Source: Paraburkholderia panacisoli
GTDB lineage: Bacteria > Pseudomonadota > Gammaproteobacteria > Burkholderiales > Burkholderiaceae
Assembly (NCBI RefSeq): GCF_008369935.1
Contig: NZ_VTUZ01000003.1
Span: 372,001-436,000, forward strand
Direction: 5' to 3'
DNA length: 64,000 bases
The notes under the pieces were generated by a model that saw only the letters and a program-made list of their open reading frames with translations, did no database searches and had not been told where the DNA came from. The translations under genes were made by a program, and so were the position numbers. Each line of letters starts with the position of its first letter. Within the stretch, counting starts at the first letter, position 1. Positions 33,444-42,087 of the stretch are shown here, one piece after another.

Positions 33444-33809
33444 TTATGCGGCTGCGGCAGCCTTTGGCCGCAAACCTCGACGCTCGAGCCAGCCTGTGCC
33501 CCAATCGTTGAGTTGCGACAGAATCGGGCCGATGGTGCGCCCCTCGTCGGTCAGTGAGTATTCGACTTTGGGCGGTACAACAGGATAAACCGTGCGGGTG
33601 ATGAAGGCGTCCTCTTCGAGTTCACGCAGTTGCTTTACGAGTAGCCGTGGCGTGCAACCCGGAAGTTGACGGTGCAACTCGTTGAACCTCATCGTGCCTT
33701 TGATCAGTAAGTAGTAGAGGATCACACCTTTCCAGCGTCCATTGATAAGGTTGAGCGTTGCTACCATCGCGCACGCGGGCACTTCATCGTATTTACGCCG
33801 CTTCGGCAT
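33444..33809 (-). CDS. HxlR-family transcriptional regulator
   Basis: This 121-residue winged-helix protein shows the HxlR pattern: 'INGRWKGVILYYLLIKGTMRF' followed by 'ELHRQLPGCTPRLLVKQLREL' and the wing 'YPVVPPKVEYSLTDEG'. HxlR proteins respond to electrophiles, quinones or redox change and control nearby oxidoreductases. I chose ATG 33809, which has GGAG six bases upstream; the in-frame ATG at 33815 has no space for a site. It is divergent from the quinone-oxidoreductase-like gene at 33969, and an imperfect palindrome lies between them. A Cys ('PACAM') near the N-terminus could be the sensing residue. Confidence 0.92.
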   Translation of the reverse strand: MPKRRKYDEVPACAMVATLNLINGRWKGVILYYLLIKGTMRFNELHRQLPGCTPRLLVKQLRELEEDAFITRTVYPVVPPKVEYSLTDEGRTIGPILSQLNDWGTGWLERRGLRPKAAAAA

Positions 33810-33848
33810 AACCATCTCCAAGGTACGAACATGCGGGGGTAGCGTTTT

Positions 33849-33872
33849 TACACTACCCTTTTGGATAGTATA
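33849..33872. promoter_or_regulatory. Imperfect palindrome between HxlR and quinone reductase genes (candidate operator)
   Basis: ACTACCC-TTTT-GGATAGT (33852-33869) matches as an inverted repeat in 6 of 7 positions and extends outwards with two more A/T pairs. It lies 40 bases upstream of the HxlR start and 97 bases upstream of the divergent gene. The position and AT-rich flanks fit a regulator site overlapping promoters. Confidence 0.55.
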
Positions 33873-33968
33873 TGTAAAAAAATGTAGTATTGCGCTGCAT
33901 AACGCACGTGCGAACAATGGCGTTAATGCTCGGCGACACAGCCCGAGCTACCTTCAGAGGAGCGCTAT

Positions 33969-34961
33969 ATGACCCGTGTTGTCCGCTTTCATGAATATGG
34001 TGACGCCGACGTGCTGCGTATTGAAAACGTGGACGTTCCCGCACCTGCCGCAGACGAAGTTCAGATCACCGTCAAGGCCATCGGCCTTAATCGTGCCGAG
34101 GTGATGTTCCGCACTGGCCGCTACCTTCAGGAAGCGGTATTCCCCTCTCAGCTTGGCTACGAGGCTGCGGGCGTCATCAGAACAATGGGTGTGCAGGTTA
34201 TTGGGTTTGCTGAAGGCGATGCCGTCAGCGTCATTCCGACGCTCGACATGTCACGCTGGCCGACTTACGGCGAAGTTATCAACATTCCCGCCAAATACGT
34301 TGTCAAGCATCCGGCCAGGCTGACCTATGAACAGGCGGCTGCATCGTGGATGCAATACGTCACAGCATGGGGTGCGCTGATTGCACAAGCGGAATTGAAG
34401 CCCGACGATTTTGTTATCGTTTCAGCGGCATCGAGCAGTGTTGGGGTTGCCGCGATTCAGGTCGCGCGAAGCGTTGGCGCGACCGTTATTGCCACCTCGC
34501 GGACAAGCGCAAAGGCTCAACCGCTTCGCGATGCTGGTGCGCACCATGTGATAGCGACATCAGAAGAAGACCTCGCGGCTCGCGTGAAGGAGATCACAAA
34601 TGGGAAGGGCGCTCGGGTTGTTTTCGACCCTATCGGTGGTCCCGCAGTAGCGCAGCTTGCGGAGTGCATGTCGTTTGGCGGCATCCTTCTCGAATACGGC
34701 GCGCTCGCCACGGACGAAGGGACGTTCCCGCAGTATGCGTTACTCGGCAAGTCCCTAACCTTCAAAGGCTATCTATACATCGAGATCACGAGCGACGACG
34801 CCCTTCTCGAACGCGCCAAGGAATTCATTAACAAAGGTCTGGATTCGGGCACTCTGGTCCCCCTTATCTCGCGGACGTTCAAGTTCGACGCAATTCAGGA
34901 CGCAACGCGCTTCCTTGAATCAAACGAGCAAGTGGGCAAAATCGTAGTCACGCTTGACTAG
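33969..34961 (+). CDS. NADPH:quinone oxidoreductase-like zinc-free MDR enzyme
   Basis: This 330-residue medium-chain dehydrogenase/reductase lacks the structural zinc cysteines, as in the quinone oxidoreductase branch. Motifs include 'GLNRAEVMFRTGRY', 'GYEAAGVI' and the nucleotide-binding 'SAASSSVGVAAIQVARSVGA'. It should reduce quinones or activated alkenes with NADPH in the cytoplasm. GAGGAG precedes the ATG. It is divergent from the HxlR regulator, a pairing typical of quinone or electrophile stress responses. An intrinsic terminator follows 22 bases after the stop. Confidence 0.9.
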   Translation: MTRVVRFHEYGDADVLRIENVDVPAPAADEVQITVKAIGLNRAEVMFRTGRYLQEAVFPSQLGYEAAGVIRTMGVQVIGFAEGDAVSVIPTLDMSRWPTYGEVINIPAKYVVKHPARLTYEQAAASWMQYVTAWGALIAQAELKPDDFVIVSAASSSVGVAAIQVARSVGATVIATSRTSAKAQPLRDAGAHHVIATSEEDLAARVKEITNGKGARVVFDPIGGPAVAQLAECMSFGGILLEYGALATDEGTFPQYALLGKSLTFKGYLYIEITSDDALLERAKEFINKGLDSGTLVPLISRTFKFDAIQDATRFLESNEQVGKIVVTLD

Positions 34962-34983
34962 GCGAGACAATGGCGCATAGAGG

Positions 34984-35012
34984 GGGAGAGGCGCCTTCGT
35001 GCGCCTTTCTCC
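34984..35012 (+). terminator. Terminator-like hairpin after the quinone reductase gene
   Basis: GGAGAGGCGC and GCGCCTTTCTCC pair around CTTCGT with a short internal bulge; the 3' arm is T-rich. It lies just after the stop at 34961. Confidence 0.6.
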
Positions 35013-35480
35013 GTCCAGACCGGTCACGAATGCCTGTGGAAACTCCGGATCAACTCCGAAGATACCTTCAGGCGTATTCGTTGCGGCCCACTGTGGTTTA
35101 TTGTGCGTTCGCGACCGCCGGCAATTGCGTAGCCCGTCGGTCCGAAGTGGATCGGGAGCGTGAGTTGGCCGATCGAGGAAGCTGCCGCAGGCTGCTCGAT
35201 TCTGCCATCGTCAGAAATGCGCCGCATTGTTGACGTAGAACCGAACCTGGCCAGATGTCGGCTATGGCTGCCGAGAACGGCTGTCCCTGACAAGCCAGCC
35301 TGGATGACCGGACGCCTCTGTTACCCGCCATTGAAGCGTGACAGCACGGCCAGTGGCAGTTGGTCGGCATCAGGCATTGAACAGCGGCTCGACCATTCGA
35401 CGAGCCGCGATAGATGGGTCAGGCGATGAGGGAGCAAAGCGGTCGTTCGGCGGAGACGTGTATCTGAATGTGCGCTTCAT
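35013..35480. other. Gene-poor stretch, possible decayed short-chain dehydrogenase
   Basis: No intact gene is visible. On the minus strand around 35190-35270 the three frames give short pieces resembling a short-chain dehydrogenase ('YVNNAA' in one frame and 'RRISDDGRI' in another), as expected of a frameshifted remnant, but the match is too short to be sure. Confidence 0.3.
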
Positions 35481-35930
35481 TCACGGTGCCGCCGCACTGC
35501 CGCCAAGCATTGATTGACGGCACGCGGAAGCGCCGCAACGACAAACGTACTGGGTCCGGATGTCTTCTGTGAGCTCACCATCAACCTCAAGACCGTAATC
35601 AATAAACAGCTCTTCGCCAGGCTTGATGGTGGCGATGGCATGAATGAAGACACGATCACCCACCTCGATCGCCTCGCAGTTAGGCATACAGGCGTGGTTC
35701 AGGAAGCGTGCGCTGTTGCCGCCGCGGCTGCCGTCGATCACCCGGCCGTCGGACAGACCAAACACGAATGTATGCCCGACATCGGACCGTTGACGGGCCG
35801 CGGCGCGTCGCCAACTGGTTACTTCACCCCTGTACTCGATGAGGCGCTCGCCTGCGGCGATGGCCTGAAGCGCAAAGAGTCCCTTGCCATGCACCGATGA
35901 GCGGCGTGCAGTGATGCGTCGCAGTCGCAT
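35481..35930 (-). CDS. SET-domain protein (putative lysine methyltransferase)
   Basis: This 149-residue protein contains a complete small SET domain. It has 'HGKGLFALQAI' at the start (cofactor loop), 'NSARFLNHACMPNCEA' (the pseudoknot NHxCxPN motif), 'GEELFIDYG', and a post-SET-like 'CRCGASACR'. Such stand-alone bacterial SET proteins use S-adenosylmethionine to methylate protein lysines; the target here is unknown. I chose ATG 35930, which has GGGGAA eight bases upstream, over an in-frame ATG at 35963. It stands alone between remnants. SET proteins of this size occur widely in beta-proteobacteria. Confidence 0.88.
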   Translation of the reverse strand: MRLRRITARRSSVHGKGLFALQAIAAGERLIEYRGEVTSWRRAAARQRSDVGHTFVFGLSDGRVIDGSRGGNSARFLNHACMPNCEAIEVGDRVFIHAIATIKPGEELFIDYGLEVDGELTEDIRTQYVCRCGASACRQSMLGGSAAAP

Positions 35931-36200
35931 TGTGTCGTTCCCCGTCGTATGTCTTTTCGTCATTCCCGTTTAGATGCGAAGCATATCGCTGCAGTCGTCC
36001 GTATTCAACGTGCCATATTGTCTTGTGCGCAACTAACCGTCAAACGCTCGTACGCGCCTGTCCAGCTTCGCCAAAACCTCGTCAGCAGAAGGTTGGGTCG
36101 CCACGGCATAGGGTCCGCCTGATAACGGCGTGCCTGCCGCGGCGATGCTTCTCTCGATGCCTTGAAGGTTGCCTGGCACGGTACACCTGCATCAGGGCGA

Positions 36201-36454
36201 AGGTCGTCCTGGGCGCATTATGTGCGGCTGATGCGGCGGACGCGTTCGCCCGAAGAGCGGTCATACTACGAAGCCGAAGCGTTGCGCGGCGGCTGGAGCG
36301 TGCGACAGCTCGAACGCCAGATTGGCACCCAGTTCTACACGCGCACACCGTACTTCCGGACGAGCAATTGCTTGCTGAGGAACTGGCGAAAACCCGTCGC
36401 GAATGGGAAGCGCACCATCCCGTCCCGCCAGACAGCCGTCGCTTGCGTCGCTGA
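36201..36454 (+). pseudogene. Remnant of a DUF1016/YhcG-type PDDEXK nuclease gene
   Basis: One frame encodes 'SPEERSYYEAEALRGGWSVR' followed by 'QLERQIGTQFYTRT', the characteristic N-terminal domain end of the YhcG/DUF1016 family. A different frame then gives 'TVLPDEQLLAEELAKTRREW' up to a stop at 36454, resembling the family C-terminus. The whole nuclease core between them, and the protein start, are missing. So this is a decayed gene with an internal deletion and frame change. YhcG proteins are predicted nucleases found near restriction and other defence genes; its presence marks this stretch as former mobile or defence DNA. Confidence 0.7.
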
Positions 36455-36685
36455 GCGAACGGGAAACCCGTGGTCGTATGCCTGCTAGCGGACGTCAGTC
36501 CACTGCGCGGCCATAACCGACCTGCGGGTTCCCCCGTCGGTGAGGCAGGTTAGTTGGCACTACAGGTCGGTGGAATCGCCGGCCACGCGTGATCATCGAG
36601 TTGGTGAGCGAGGAGGCCGCACCTTCCGCAGCACGATGAAATGGATCAGCCTGACCGCTCTTTACGATCAACTTTTCTGAGCGCG

Positions 36686-37582
36686 ATGACGATGCAGCAG
36701 CTGGATATCTTTGCCGACAGCCGTGACGTGATATTGCGCAACGACGTGCTTGAGCAGTTGCGGCGGCACGAGGGGGGGGCCGCGCGAGCGGCACTGGAAC
36801 TGCTGGCCGCCGAATACCCGGACGACGGCTTGCTGTCAGGTATGACTGTGCTAGTCGGTGAACTTGAGCGCGGATTGACCGCGCCCTTTGCGGACCATGC
36901 GGCGCTGACCATCGCCCGCCGTCACCTCGAGGACGAGGTGGTGTCCGCCGCCCGGCGGGTGCTGCCCAGGCAGACGGTTCACGCATGGCTCGCCCCGTGC
37001 TGGCGAGCGCTCGCCACGCGGGCCGCCACCCTGGCCTTTTGCGGCGCCGATGCCGGGAACCACGCAGCGCCGCTGTGGCTGCTGGCCGGCGACTGGGCGG
37101 CCGCCCGTGATGCGGTCGAGGGTATTGAGTCCTGGTGGCGCATCCCGGCGCCGCTCGCGTGGATGACCGAGGTGCGCTACCGGACGGGTGGACTGGATGC
37201 CGCGTGGCCGCTGCTCGCGGAACTGGCGTGGCTGGCGCCGGCACGGTTTGCGGCATTGCTGCCCGTACTGGGCGACGCGTCGCTCGACGCGCTACGCCGG
37301 CGCTTCGATGCGGAGTTTCCCGGCACGGGCGAGGTCGGCGATGACGCGTGGTTCCCGGCGTGGCTGCTGGTCATCAAGCCGGCGCTGGCGGCCCGGCTGG
37401 CCGAGGTGCGCGTCCAGCGTGAGCGGGCGGCGTCCCGCGCGACGGCCCTGCTGGGGGAGATCCTGCGCCGCGAGCATGAGGGCGACCAGCACGAACTGGT
37501 CAGCCTGCGCGAGGAACTGAGCCGCCTGCATGCGGGTCTGTTTGACGCGTATATGGCGACGCGCAAAGTGCAGCACCGGTGA
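36686..37582 (+). CDS. Conserved hypothetical protein, helical
   Basis: I do not recognise a named domain in this 298-residue protein. It is rich in Ala, Leu and Arg with repeated helix-length blocks ('HEGGAARAALELLAAEYPDD', 'AHGN'-like turns absent, 'DAAWPLLAELAWLAPARF'), suggesting a tetratricopeptide-like helical solenoid. The C-terminal 60 residues look like a coiled coil ('EHEGDQHELVSLREELSRLH'). No signal peptide is visible. It is much more GC-rich than the flanking non-coding DNA. ATGs at 36686 and 36692 are both possible and the ribosome site is weak. It stands alone downstream of the DUF1016 remnant. Confidence 0.75.
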   Translation: MTMQQLDIFADSRDVILRNDVLEQLRRHEGGAARAALELLAAEYPDDGLLSGMTVLVGELERGLTAPFADHAALTIARRHLEDEVVSAARRVLPRQTVHAWLAPCWRALATRAATLAFCGADAGNHAAPLWLLAGDWAAARDAVEGIESWWRIPAPLAWMTEVRYRTGGLDAAWPLLAELAWLAPARFAALLPVLGDASLDALRRRFDAEFPGTGEVGDDAWFPAWLLVIKPALAARLAEVRVQRERAASRATALLGEILRREHEGDQHELVSLREELSRLHAGLFDAYMATRKVQHR

Positions 37583-37966
37583 GGCGGTTAACCCGACAAT
37601 GCTTTGTGGCACGTCGCGGTGCTGCCGGTATTGCGTCGTTCACGGCACCAGACACGCCGTGAGATTTCGCATTGGTGTCCCACTGAACCGCCGCGCCCGA
37701 ACGGTTCTCCTCGCCTCTTCATAGGGCACGGCCCGGGACGAAGCAAGACGTGTGTACTTGATCGCTGCCGCATCTGTCGCAGTGCGGCATGACCCAATTT
37801 TGCCCAATATGCGGGACGACCCGAATTGCCGCGCCCCGGTGCTCCCCCTACCATCAACTCCCCGCGCCATTTGCAGCGAGTGCGCCACCGGCAATGCGCC
37901 GTCAAAAGCGAGCGCCTTAGCCGACGCAATCCATACAGCACCTACACGAGCTATCAGGAGGCAAGC
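37583..37966. other. Non-coding stretch before the first small winged-helix-like gene
   Basis: These 384 bases hold no recognisable gene. The last 20 bases supply a strong AGGAGG site for the next small gene. Confidence 0.45.
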
Positions 37967-38161
37967 ATGCTCAGCGCCCATGAATTTGCGACATTGATAC
38001 TGGTCAGGGACTCGGCCGACCACATTGCCGAGCGGGAAGAACTTGATACGTTGCTTGAACGCCAGCTCGTCGCCATGGAGAAGCTTGCCGGCGGGGCTGT
38101 ACGGCCTCGCGTTACGCAGGACGGAGATTCGCTCCTTCGTAGCCTCGCGCGCATACACTGA
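37967..38161 (+). CDS. Tiny winged-helix-like protein, paralogue A
   Basis: This 64-residue protein starts MLSAHEFATLILVRDS and ends 'VTQDGDSLLRSLARIH'. It has a paralogue at 41148-41396: both open with LSAHE(F/M)A and end with a T-Q/R-G-(D/N)-LLR(S/A)L-like strand-helix. The pattern (helix, loop, helix, then 'T..G...L..L') is that of the second half of a MarR/PadR-type winged helix, so it may be a minimal DNA-binding protein or a toxin/antitoxin-type regulator. AGGAGG lies six bases before the ATG, a strong reason to believe that it is translated. No partner gene is adjacent. Confidence 0.72.
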   Translation: MLSAHEFATLILVRDSADHIAEREELDTLLERQLVAMEKLAGGAVRPRVTQDGDSLLRSLARIH

Positions 38162-39062
38162 CGAGTCGAAACCTGCCGGGTGTGGGCTGGGACTCGAGCG
38201 GCCATCGAACATCACCAAACGAAGGACACGCACGCTTCCTCGTTGCTGTGAACGTCGAGCAAGCGCCCGTCGTTAAAAAGACAGACTCTTCGGCATTGCA
38301 CCGCGGGACTTCGTCGAGCGACATGACGTTGTCATGGCCCGGGCGGGAACTGGATATCTCCATACCAGGCGCGAGTCGTGGTACCGGTATTGTCGGCATC
38401 GGTCAGCGGGTCGCAGCCGGCAATCCGTCCGGGGTGCGCGCCTTTGCCAATATGTTGCTCAATGAGCAAGAGTCCTGAATTGCCGCGCCGACCTTCAGAA
38501 CTTCGGCAGCCCCAAGCGGCGAAAACGGCGGCGGAGATAGTCATGTGGATTGGCCGGAACTGCAATGCACGTTGCCTTCGATGAGGTCGAAGCGAAGCCG
38601 CAAGCTTACGCAAGCGGATTTCTTTCCATTTGTCGCGCCCGTGACTACCGAAACAGGCTGGTCAACATAGGTCCAGACGCAGCGGATTCGACGCGACGAG
38701 TTGGCCCCCCTTCGGAGCCAGCCATGCAGTTCGACTACAGGGCGTAGATGCCGTAGAAGTGATGTATTCGGGTCACCTCGGCGATTATCCCTCCGACGCT
38801 GACGCTATCGACGCGGCGCAGCGTTGGGCGATCCAGTGATGCGACATCAGATCTGGATAAGGCACACGTACGGATTCCTCGAAACGGCGTCGGCATGCCG
38901 ATGATTTGGCCTCCGTACACGGGCTTCGGGACAGCGCCGCACGAAAACGGGCAGGCAATGCGATTGCGCATGATTCGGCGGATCGGCAGCGTGTGGTGAA
39001 AGGCATCGATCGCGGCGCAGGCGCTAAACTATTAGTGTCGGTCGTCCGAGGAGGTGTCCATC
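38162..39062. other. Gene-poor 0.9 kb stretch
   Basis: Open frames in both directions are short, overlap one another, and show no recognisable protein. I see no tRNA, repeat array or clear promoter. It is probably decayed DNA. Confidence 0.4.
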
Positions 39063-39473
39063 ATGGCAATCGAAGTCAAGGATCCCAACTACGAGCACGG
39101 CGAGAAGGCGACATATGTCACCGTCAACGGCGTCAAGTATGCAATCGTGCGCGCGGACGCCTGGTTCGACCAGATCGGGGCCGAGAACGCCCCTGCGCCG
39201 GGTGGCAAAGCGCTGTCGCTTCCGCCGGGGGGCGTAACCAGGGGCCGTGGAAAATTTTACGGCGTGAAAACCGTCAAGCTCGCCATCAACCCTGACCATC
39301 CGGGCTATCACGCAGCGGTGCACAGGGCGACTTACTACCCTGCAGATCAGGTGACGTTCACGGCCGTCTCCAGGAAGAAGCCGCGCCCCGGCAGTTCGGC
39401 GCATAGCAAAACTGATCGTGTCGGGCGTGGCAAGGTCGGCGTGGGCGGCATGCGCACCAAGTCGCACAGCTGA
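39063..39473 (+). CDS. Hypothetical protein with basic C-terminus
   Basis: I do not recognise this 136-residue protein. The N-terminal part is rich in beta-type residues ('GEKATYVTVNGVKYAIVRAD'), and the last 35 residues are basic and Gly/Ser-rich ('GRGKVGVGGMRTKSHS'), which could bind nucleic acid. It has no signal peptide or membrane segment. A GGAGGT site lies eight bases before ATG 39063; an in-frame GTG nine bases upstream overlaps that site and is less likely. A perfect 18-base palindrome followed by TTTTCTTT lies 38 bases after the stop and may end its transcript. Confidence 0.68.
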   Translation: MAIEVKDPNYEHGEKATYVTVNGVKYAIVRADAWFDQIGAENAPAPGGKALSLPPGGVTRGRGKFYGVKTVKLAINPDHPGYHAAVHRATYYPADQVTFTAVSRKKPRPGSSAHSKTDRVGRGKVGVGGMRTKSHS

Positions 39474-39509
39474 CGGCGCGCGGGTCGAGTCAACTTCCTG
39501 GTCGAGCGA

Positions 39510-39872
39510 CTAGCGGGACGCGTCCCGCTTTTCTTTGATCGCCTTCGCCTTGTCCTTCCGCCAGCTTAGGAAGTTAGTCACCGCGGCCGCGATGAACGTG
39601 ACGATAGTGGAAGCCGACGACGCAATAAGTGCCTTTTTCTCAGCATCTGGCGAAGACATTGTCGGTTGATATGGGGAAGCGGATGAAAATGGGGCTGCCG
39701 GGACGCTGCCCGACAAGGGGTGTGATGTGCTTTTCGACTGCACGAAGGTTACTTGCGGCAACTGGTTCCCCGACATGTAACGCACGGAAAGGGCGGCTGT
39801 TATGCAAAAAAAACCCACAAAGAGACCAAGGAATAACCGACAAAACAGCTCGAGCCTGGTGGAGTTTGCCAC
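39510..39872 (-). CDS. Small two-segment membrane protein, hypothetical
   Basis: This 120-residue protein starts at a GTG with GGAGG five bases upstream, which decides the start; the open frame continues upstream without signal. An N-terminal membrane segment ('FCRLFLGLFVGFFCITAAL') is followed by a Ser/Pro-rich loop, a second hydrophobic segment ('IASSASTIVTFIAAAVTNFL') and a charged tail ('WRKDKAKAIKEKRDASR'). The layout suggests an inner-membrane protein with both ends in the cytoplasm. I recognise no family. It is convergent with the gene at 39063. Confidence 0.6.
   Translation of the reverse strand: MANSTRLELFCRLFLGLFVGFFCITAALSVRYMSGNQLPQVTFVQSKSTSHPLSGSVPAAPFSSASPYQPTMSSPDAEKKALIASSASTIVTFIAAAVTNFLSWRKDKAKAIKEKRDASR
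39512..39536 (+). terminator. Perfect palindrome with T-rich tail at the convergent gene ends
   Basis: AGCGGGACG-CGTCCCGCT is an exact 18-base palindrome followed by TTTCTTT on the plus strand. It would end transcription of gene 39063-39473, while on the other strand it encodes the last codons of gene 39510-39872. Confidence 0.5.
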
Positions 39873-40592
39873 GCCTGCCTCCGTCTTCGTCGACGGTTGC
39901 CGCACTCGTATATTGCGCCAGAATCTCGCGGAATTGACATCCCAGCCGTTGAAAGACTGGAGGGCGGCCGCAGCCCCAAGGGCGCATTGCCGGAGAGCGC
40001 GCAAAAGTTTGCTGGCAAAGGTGCAGACCGAACTTATTTCGCAACAGGTACGTCGCGTCATCCATCACCATCTGACGATTGAGCGGCCGAAGAATATGCA
40101 TGTGGATTCTGTAAAAACCCAGCGCGAACCACATTCCTTCACATAAGTAGTGCAACGCTGACGCAAGCGCTCGTAGAAACGCATCCTGGGCGTATGTCCG
40201 ATCCATACACTTCGTGCTGTTTTCGCCTCCAAAACACCTCGGCGTGTTCCTACAAGCGCTTGCAACAACCGCCTACGAAAAGAACGCGTACTGACGAAAT
40301 CTCAACCGAAGCATGTTGAACCTCACTCTTTGACCATCAGATTCTGTCAGCAACCGTATAAAGAATTTCGAAAAGTAGAGGGGGCGCGACCGGCCGCCCC
40401 GGACCCACTACGGCCCTTGAGCCCACCGATAACCAGCGGCTGTTGTTCCACCGGAGCGGACTTTTGCATCGAAGCCGAGTCACGCGCATTGTGAGAATCG
40501 GCTTTTAAGCCGCGCGAATGGAATCGATCGATGTGTACGCGCTGCATTAACGCCTCGCATCTCGACAACACCCTCCGATACACTTGCACAAG
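39873..40592. other. Gene-poor stretch between small membrane protein and GGSKQ pseudogene
   Basis: These 720 bases contain no open frame with recognisable content or good ribosome site. I see no RNA gene or array. Confidence 0.4.
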
Positions 40593-40962
40593 CTAGCAGC
40601 GGTTCATTTTGATTACGCGCGAAACCTGCCCAACTGTGAAGCTGCTCTTGTGAGCATATGGCGCACAATCAAGAGGCGCAGTCAGTGATTCGCTTACGGC
40701 GAACTGACCAACGTAGCGAAACAAGTCAGTATCGAGCTTGATGAAAACAGGGATCGCCTCGGCCTGCCTTGCGAGCGTTTTTCCAGCGGCGCGCTGCAGA
40801 ACCACCGTCACAGATGATGACATCCGGCGCTTGCGGGTTGAGATCGGGCCGCAGGCAGGCCGCTACCACCTTGCCATTCCTGGTCGGAAGAAAGGCTTGC
40901 TTACTGCCGCCGCAGACAGTATGGATGTACTCGCGAGTATAGTTCTTGTTAATTTCAAACAT
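40593..40962 (-). pseudogene. Small 'GGSKQ' protein gene interrupted by a frameshift
   Basis: The first part, from ATG 40962 with a strong GGAGGTCTC site, reads MFEINKNYTREYIH, 'GGSKQAFLPTRNGKVVAACL' and 'DLNPQAPDVIICD'. After about 40790 the sense continues in another frame as 'AAGKTLARQAEAIPVFIKLD', 'YVGQFAVSESLTAPLDCAPY' and 'GQVSRVIKMNRC', ending at 40593. Joined, it would be about 122 residues of a small conserved bacterial domain I know only as a hypothetical family (often beside HNH or restriction genes). A single indel in a GC-rich run near 40775-40795 explains the break. A second fragment of the same family lies at 44331-44429. Sequencing error or programmed frameshifting are alternatives. 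Confidence 0.65.
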
Positions 40963-41147
40963 GAGAGACCTCCGTGGAATGCTTGATGCAACGTTGATAC
41001 GTAGCAAACAACTAAATTACGGATGACTAAATATAAAAATCCAACTTGGAATGCAACTAAAAACCGTATTTCGTGGCTGCTTCCGCCGGCACGTGCACTG
41101 GCAACGCACTTCCACTGCGTCAGCAGCGAAAGTGCGGCCGGACTTTA

Positions 41148-41396
41148 TCACCGTCGATCATTCAGCGCGCCCAACGCTCTCAGAACGGCATTCCCTTGCC
41201 GCGTAATAGCGAATCTAAATTCGCCGACTTCCGATTCAATTAACTCGGCAAGTCCAGCCTTTTGAAGCGCCACTACGTCCGGAGTCTCCATCCTCGAGTC
41301 GATTGGCGCGTGACATAACAGGACGAGGGCCGCCATCTCATGTGCGCTTAGGCACGGCGCGTCTTCGGACGCGCGACTGCGTTCAATCGTTTTCAT
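41148..41396 (-). CDS. Tiny winged-helix-like protein, paralogue B
   Basis: This 82-residue protein has an N-terminal tail of about 16 residues and then 'CLSAHEMAALVLLCHAPID', 'ALQKAGLAELIESEVGEFRF' and 'ITRQGNAVLRALGAL'. The last two segments look like the end of a winged helix (helix, beta wing, then 'T..G...L' helix) as in MarR or PadR proteins. It is a diverged paralogue of 37967-38161. AAGGGAGTGG precedes ATG 41396. It lies 185 bases upstream of the GGSKQ pseudogene on the same strand, so the two may have formed a small operon. Confidence 0.75.
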   Translation of the reverse strand: MKTIERSRASEDAPCLSAHEMAALVLLCHAPIDSRMETPDVVALQKAGLAELIESEVGEFRFAITRQGNAVLRALGALNDRR

Positions 41397-42087
41397 CGCC
41401 ACTCCCTTTCCCGAATTTGACACGCGCGCACTGATCCAGACGCCGAACCGCACCGATGGTGCAAGCAGGCGCACACACGCGTTGCAAGTTCACGCTCGCG
41501 AGGCACGACCATCTGGACGTTGGCGAACCCTGCGTCCAGGTAACGCTAAACAAGGTGCGCGGAAGGCTACTGCGGCGCGCACCGTCTGCCTGTTGGCAAG
41601 ACGGCGGCTGAGAGAATTGGCACGCGGACGTCCTGCCGGTCAGGCAGTGAGATTATTCGACGGTCGACGACATCGGCTATTCATGACACCAGTTCCCTGT
41701 TTGAGGTTCCAAATATTGTAGAGATCCCAGTCCCGGTGACAAGTAAAAAGATCATAAAGAGCGGAGCAGCGTAGTCCTCAGTACTGTCGACGAACGTCCC
41801 TTGCCGCCCAGCGAGCGCCTCATCTCAAGTGAAATTTACCCCTCGCGAAGGTGACGTTTTCAATTTGACCTGATGGCGACGAGCCGCATACGCATTCCCA
41901 CACCCATGTCCCGATCACGCACAAGCACGCGCATTTCGCGGATATTCACTTACCGTCATGCACACTAGCGGGTTATCGGTCTACCGGCTGCGAGCCAATA
42001 CGCAAAGAGGGAACGCGGCAATTCCATTTTTTACGGGATTTTTTCTTGCGCCGTCTGCATCGCGACTTCTAGACTTCAGCACATCGG
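41397..42087. other. Non-coding stretch before the GNAT gene
   Basis: I see no gene in these 691 bases. Open frames are short and without recognisable content. Confidence 0.4.

Noticed and set aside
35024..35300. Possible short-chain dehydrogenase remnant on the minus strand
   Set aside because: Only two short motifs in different frames; too weak to call as a pseudogene.
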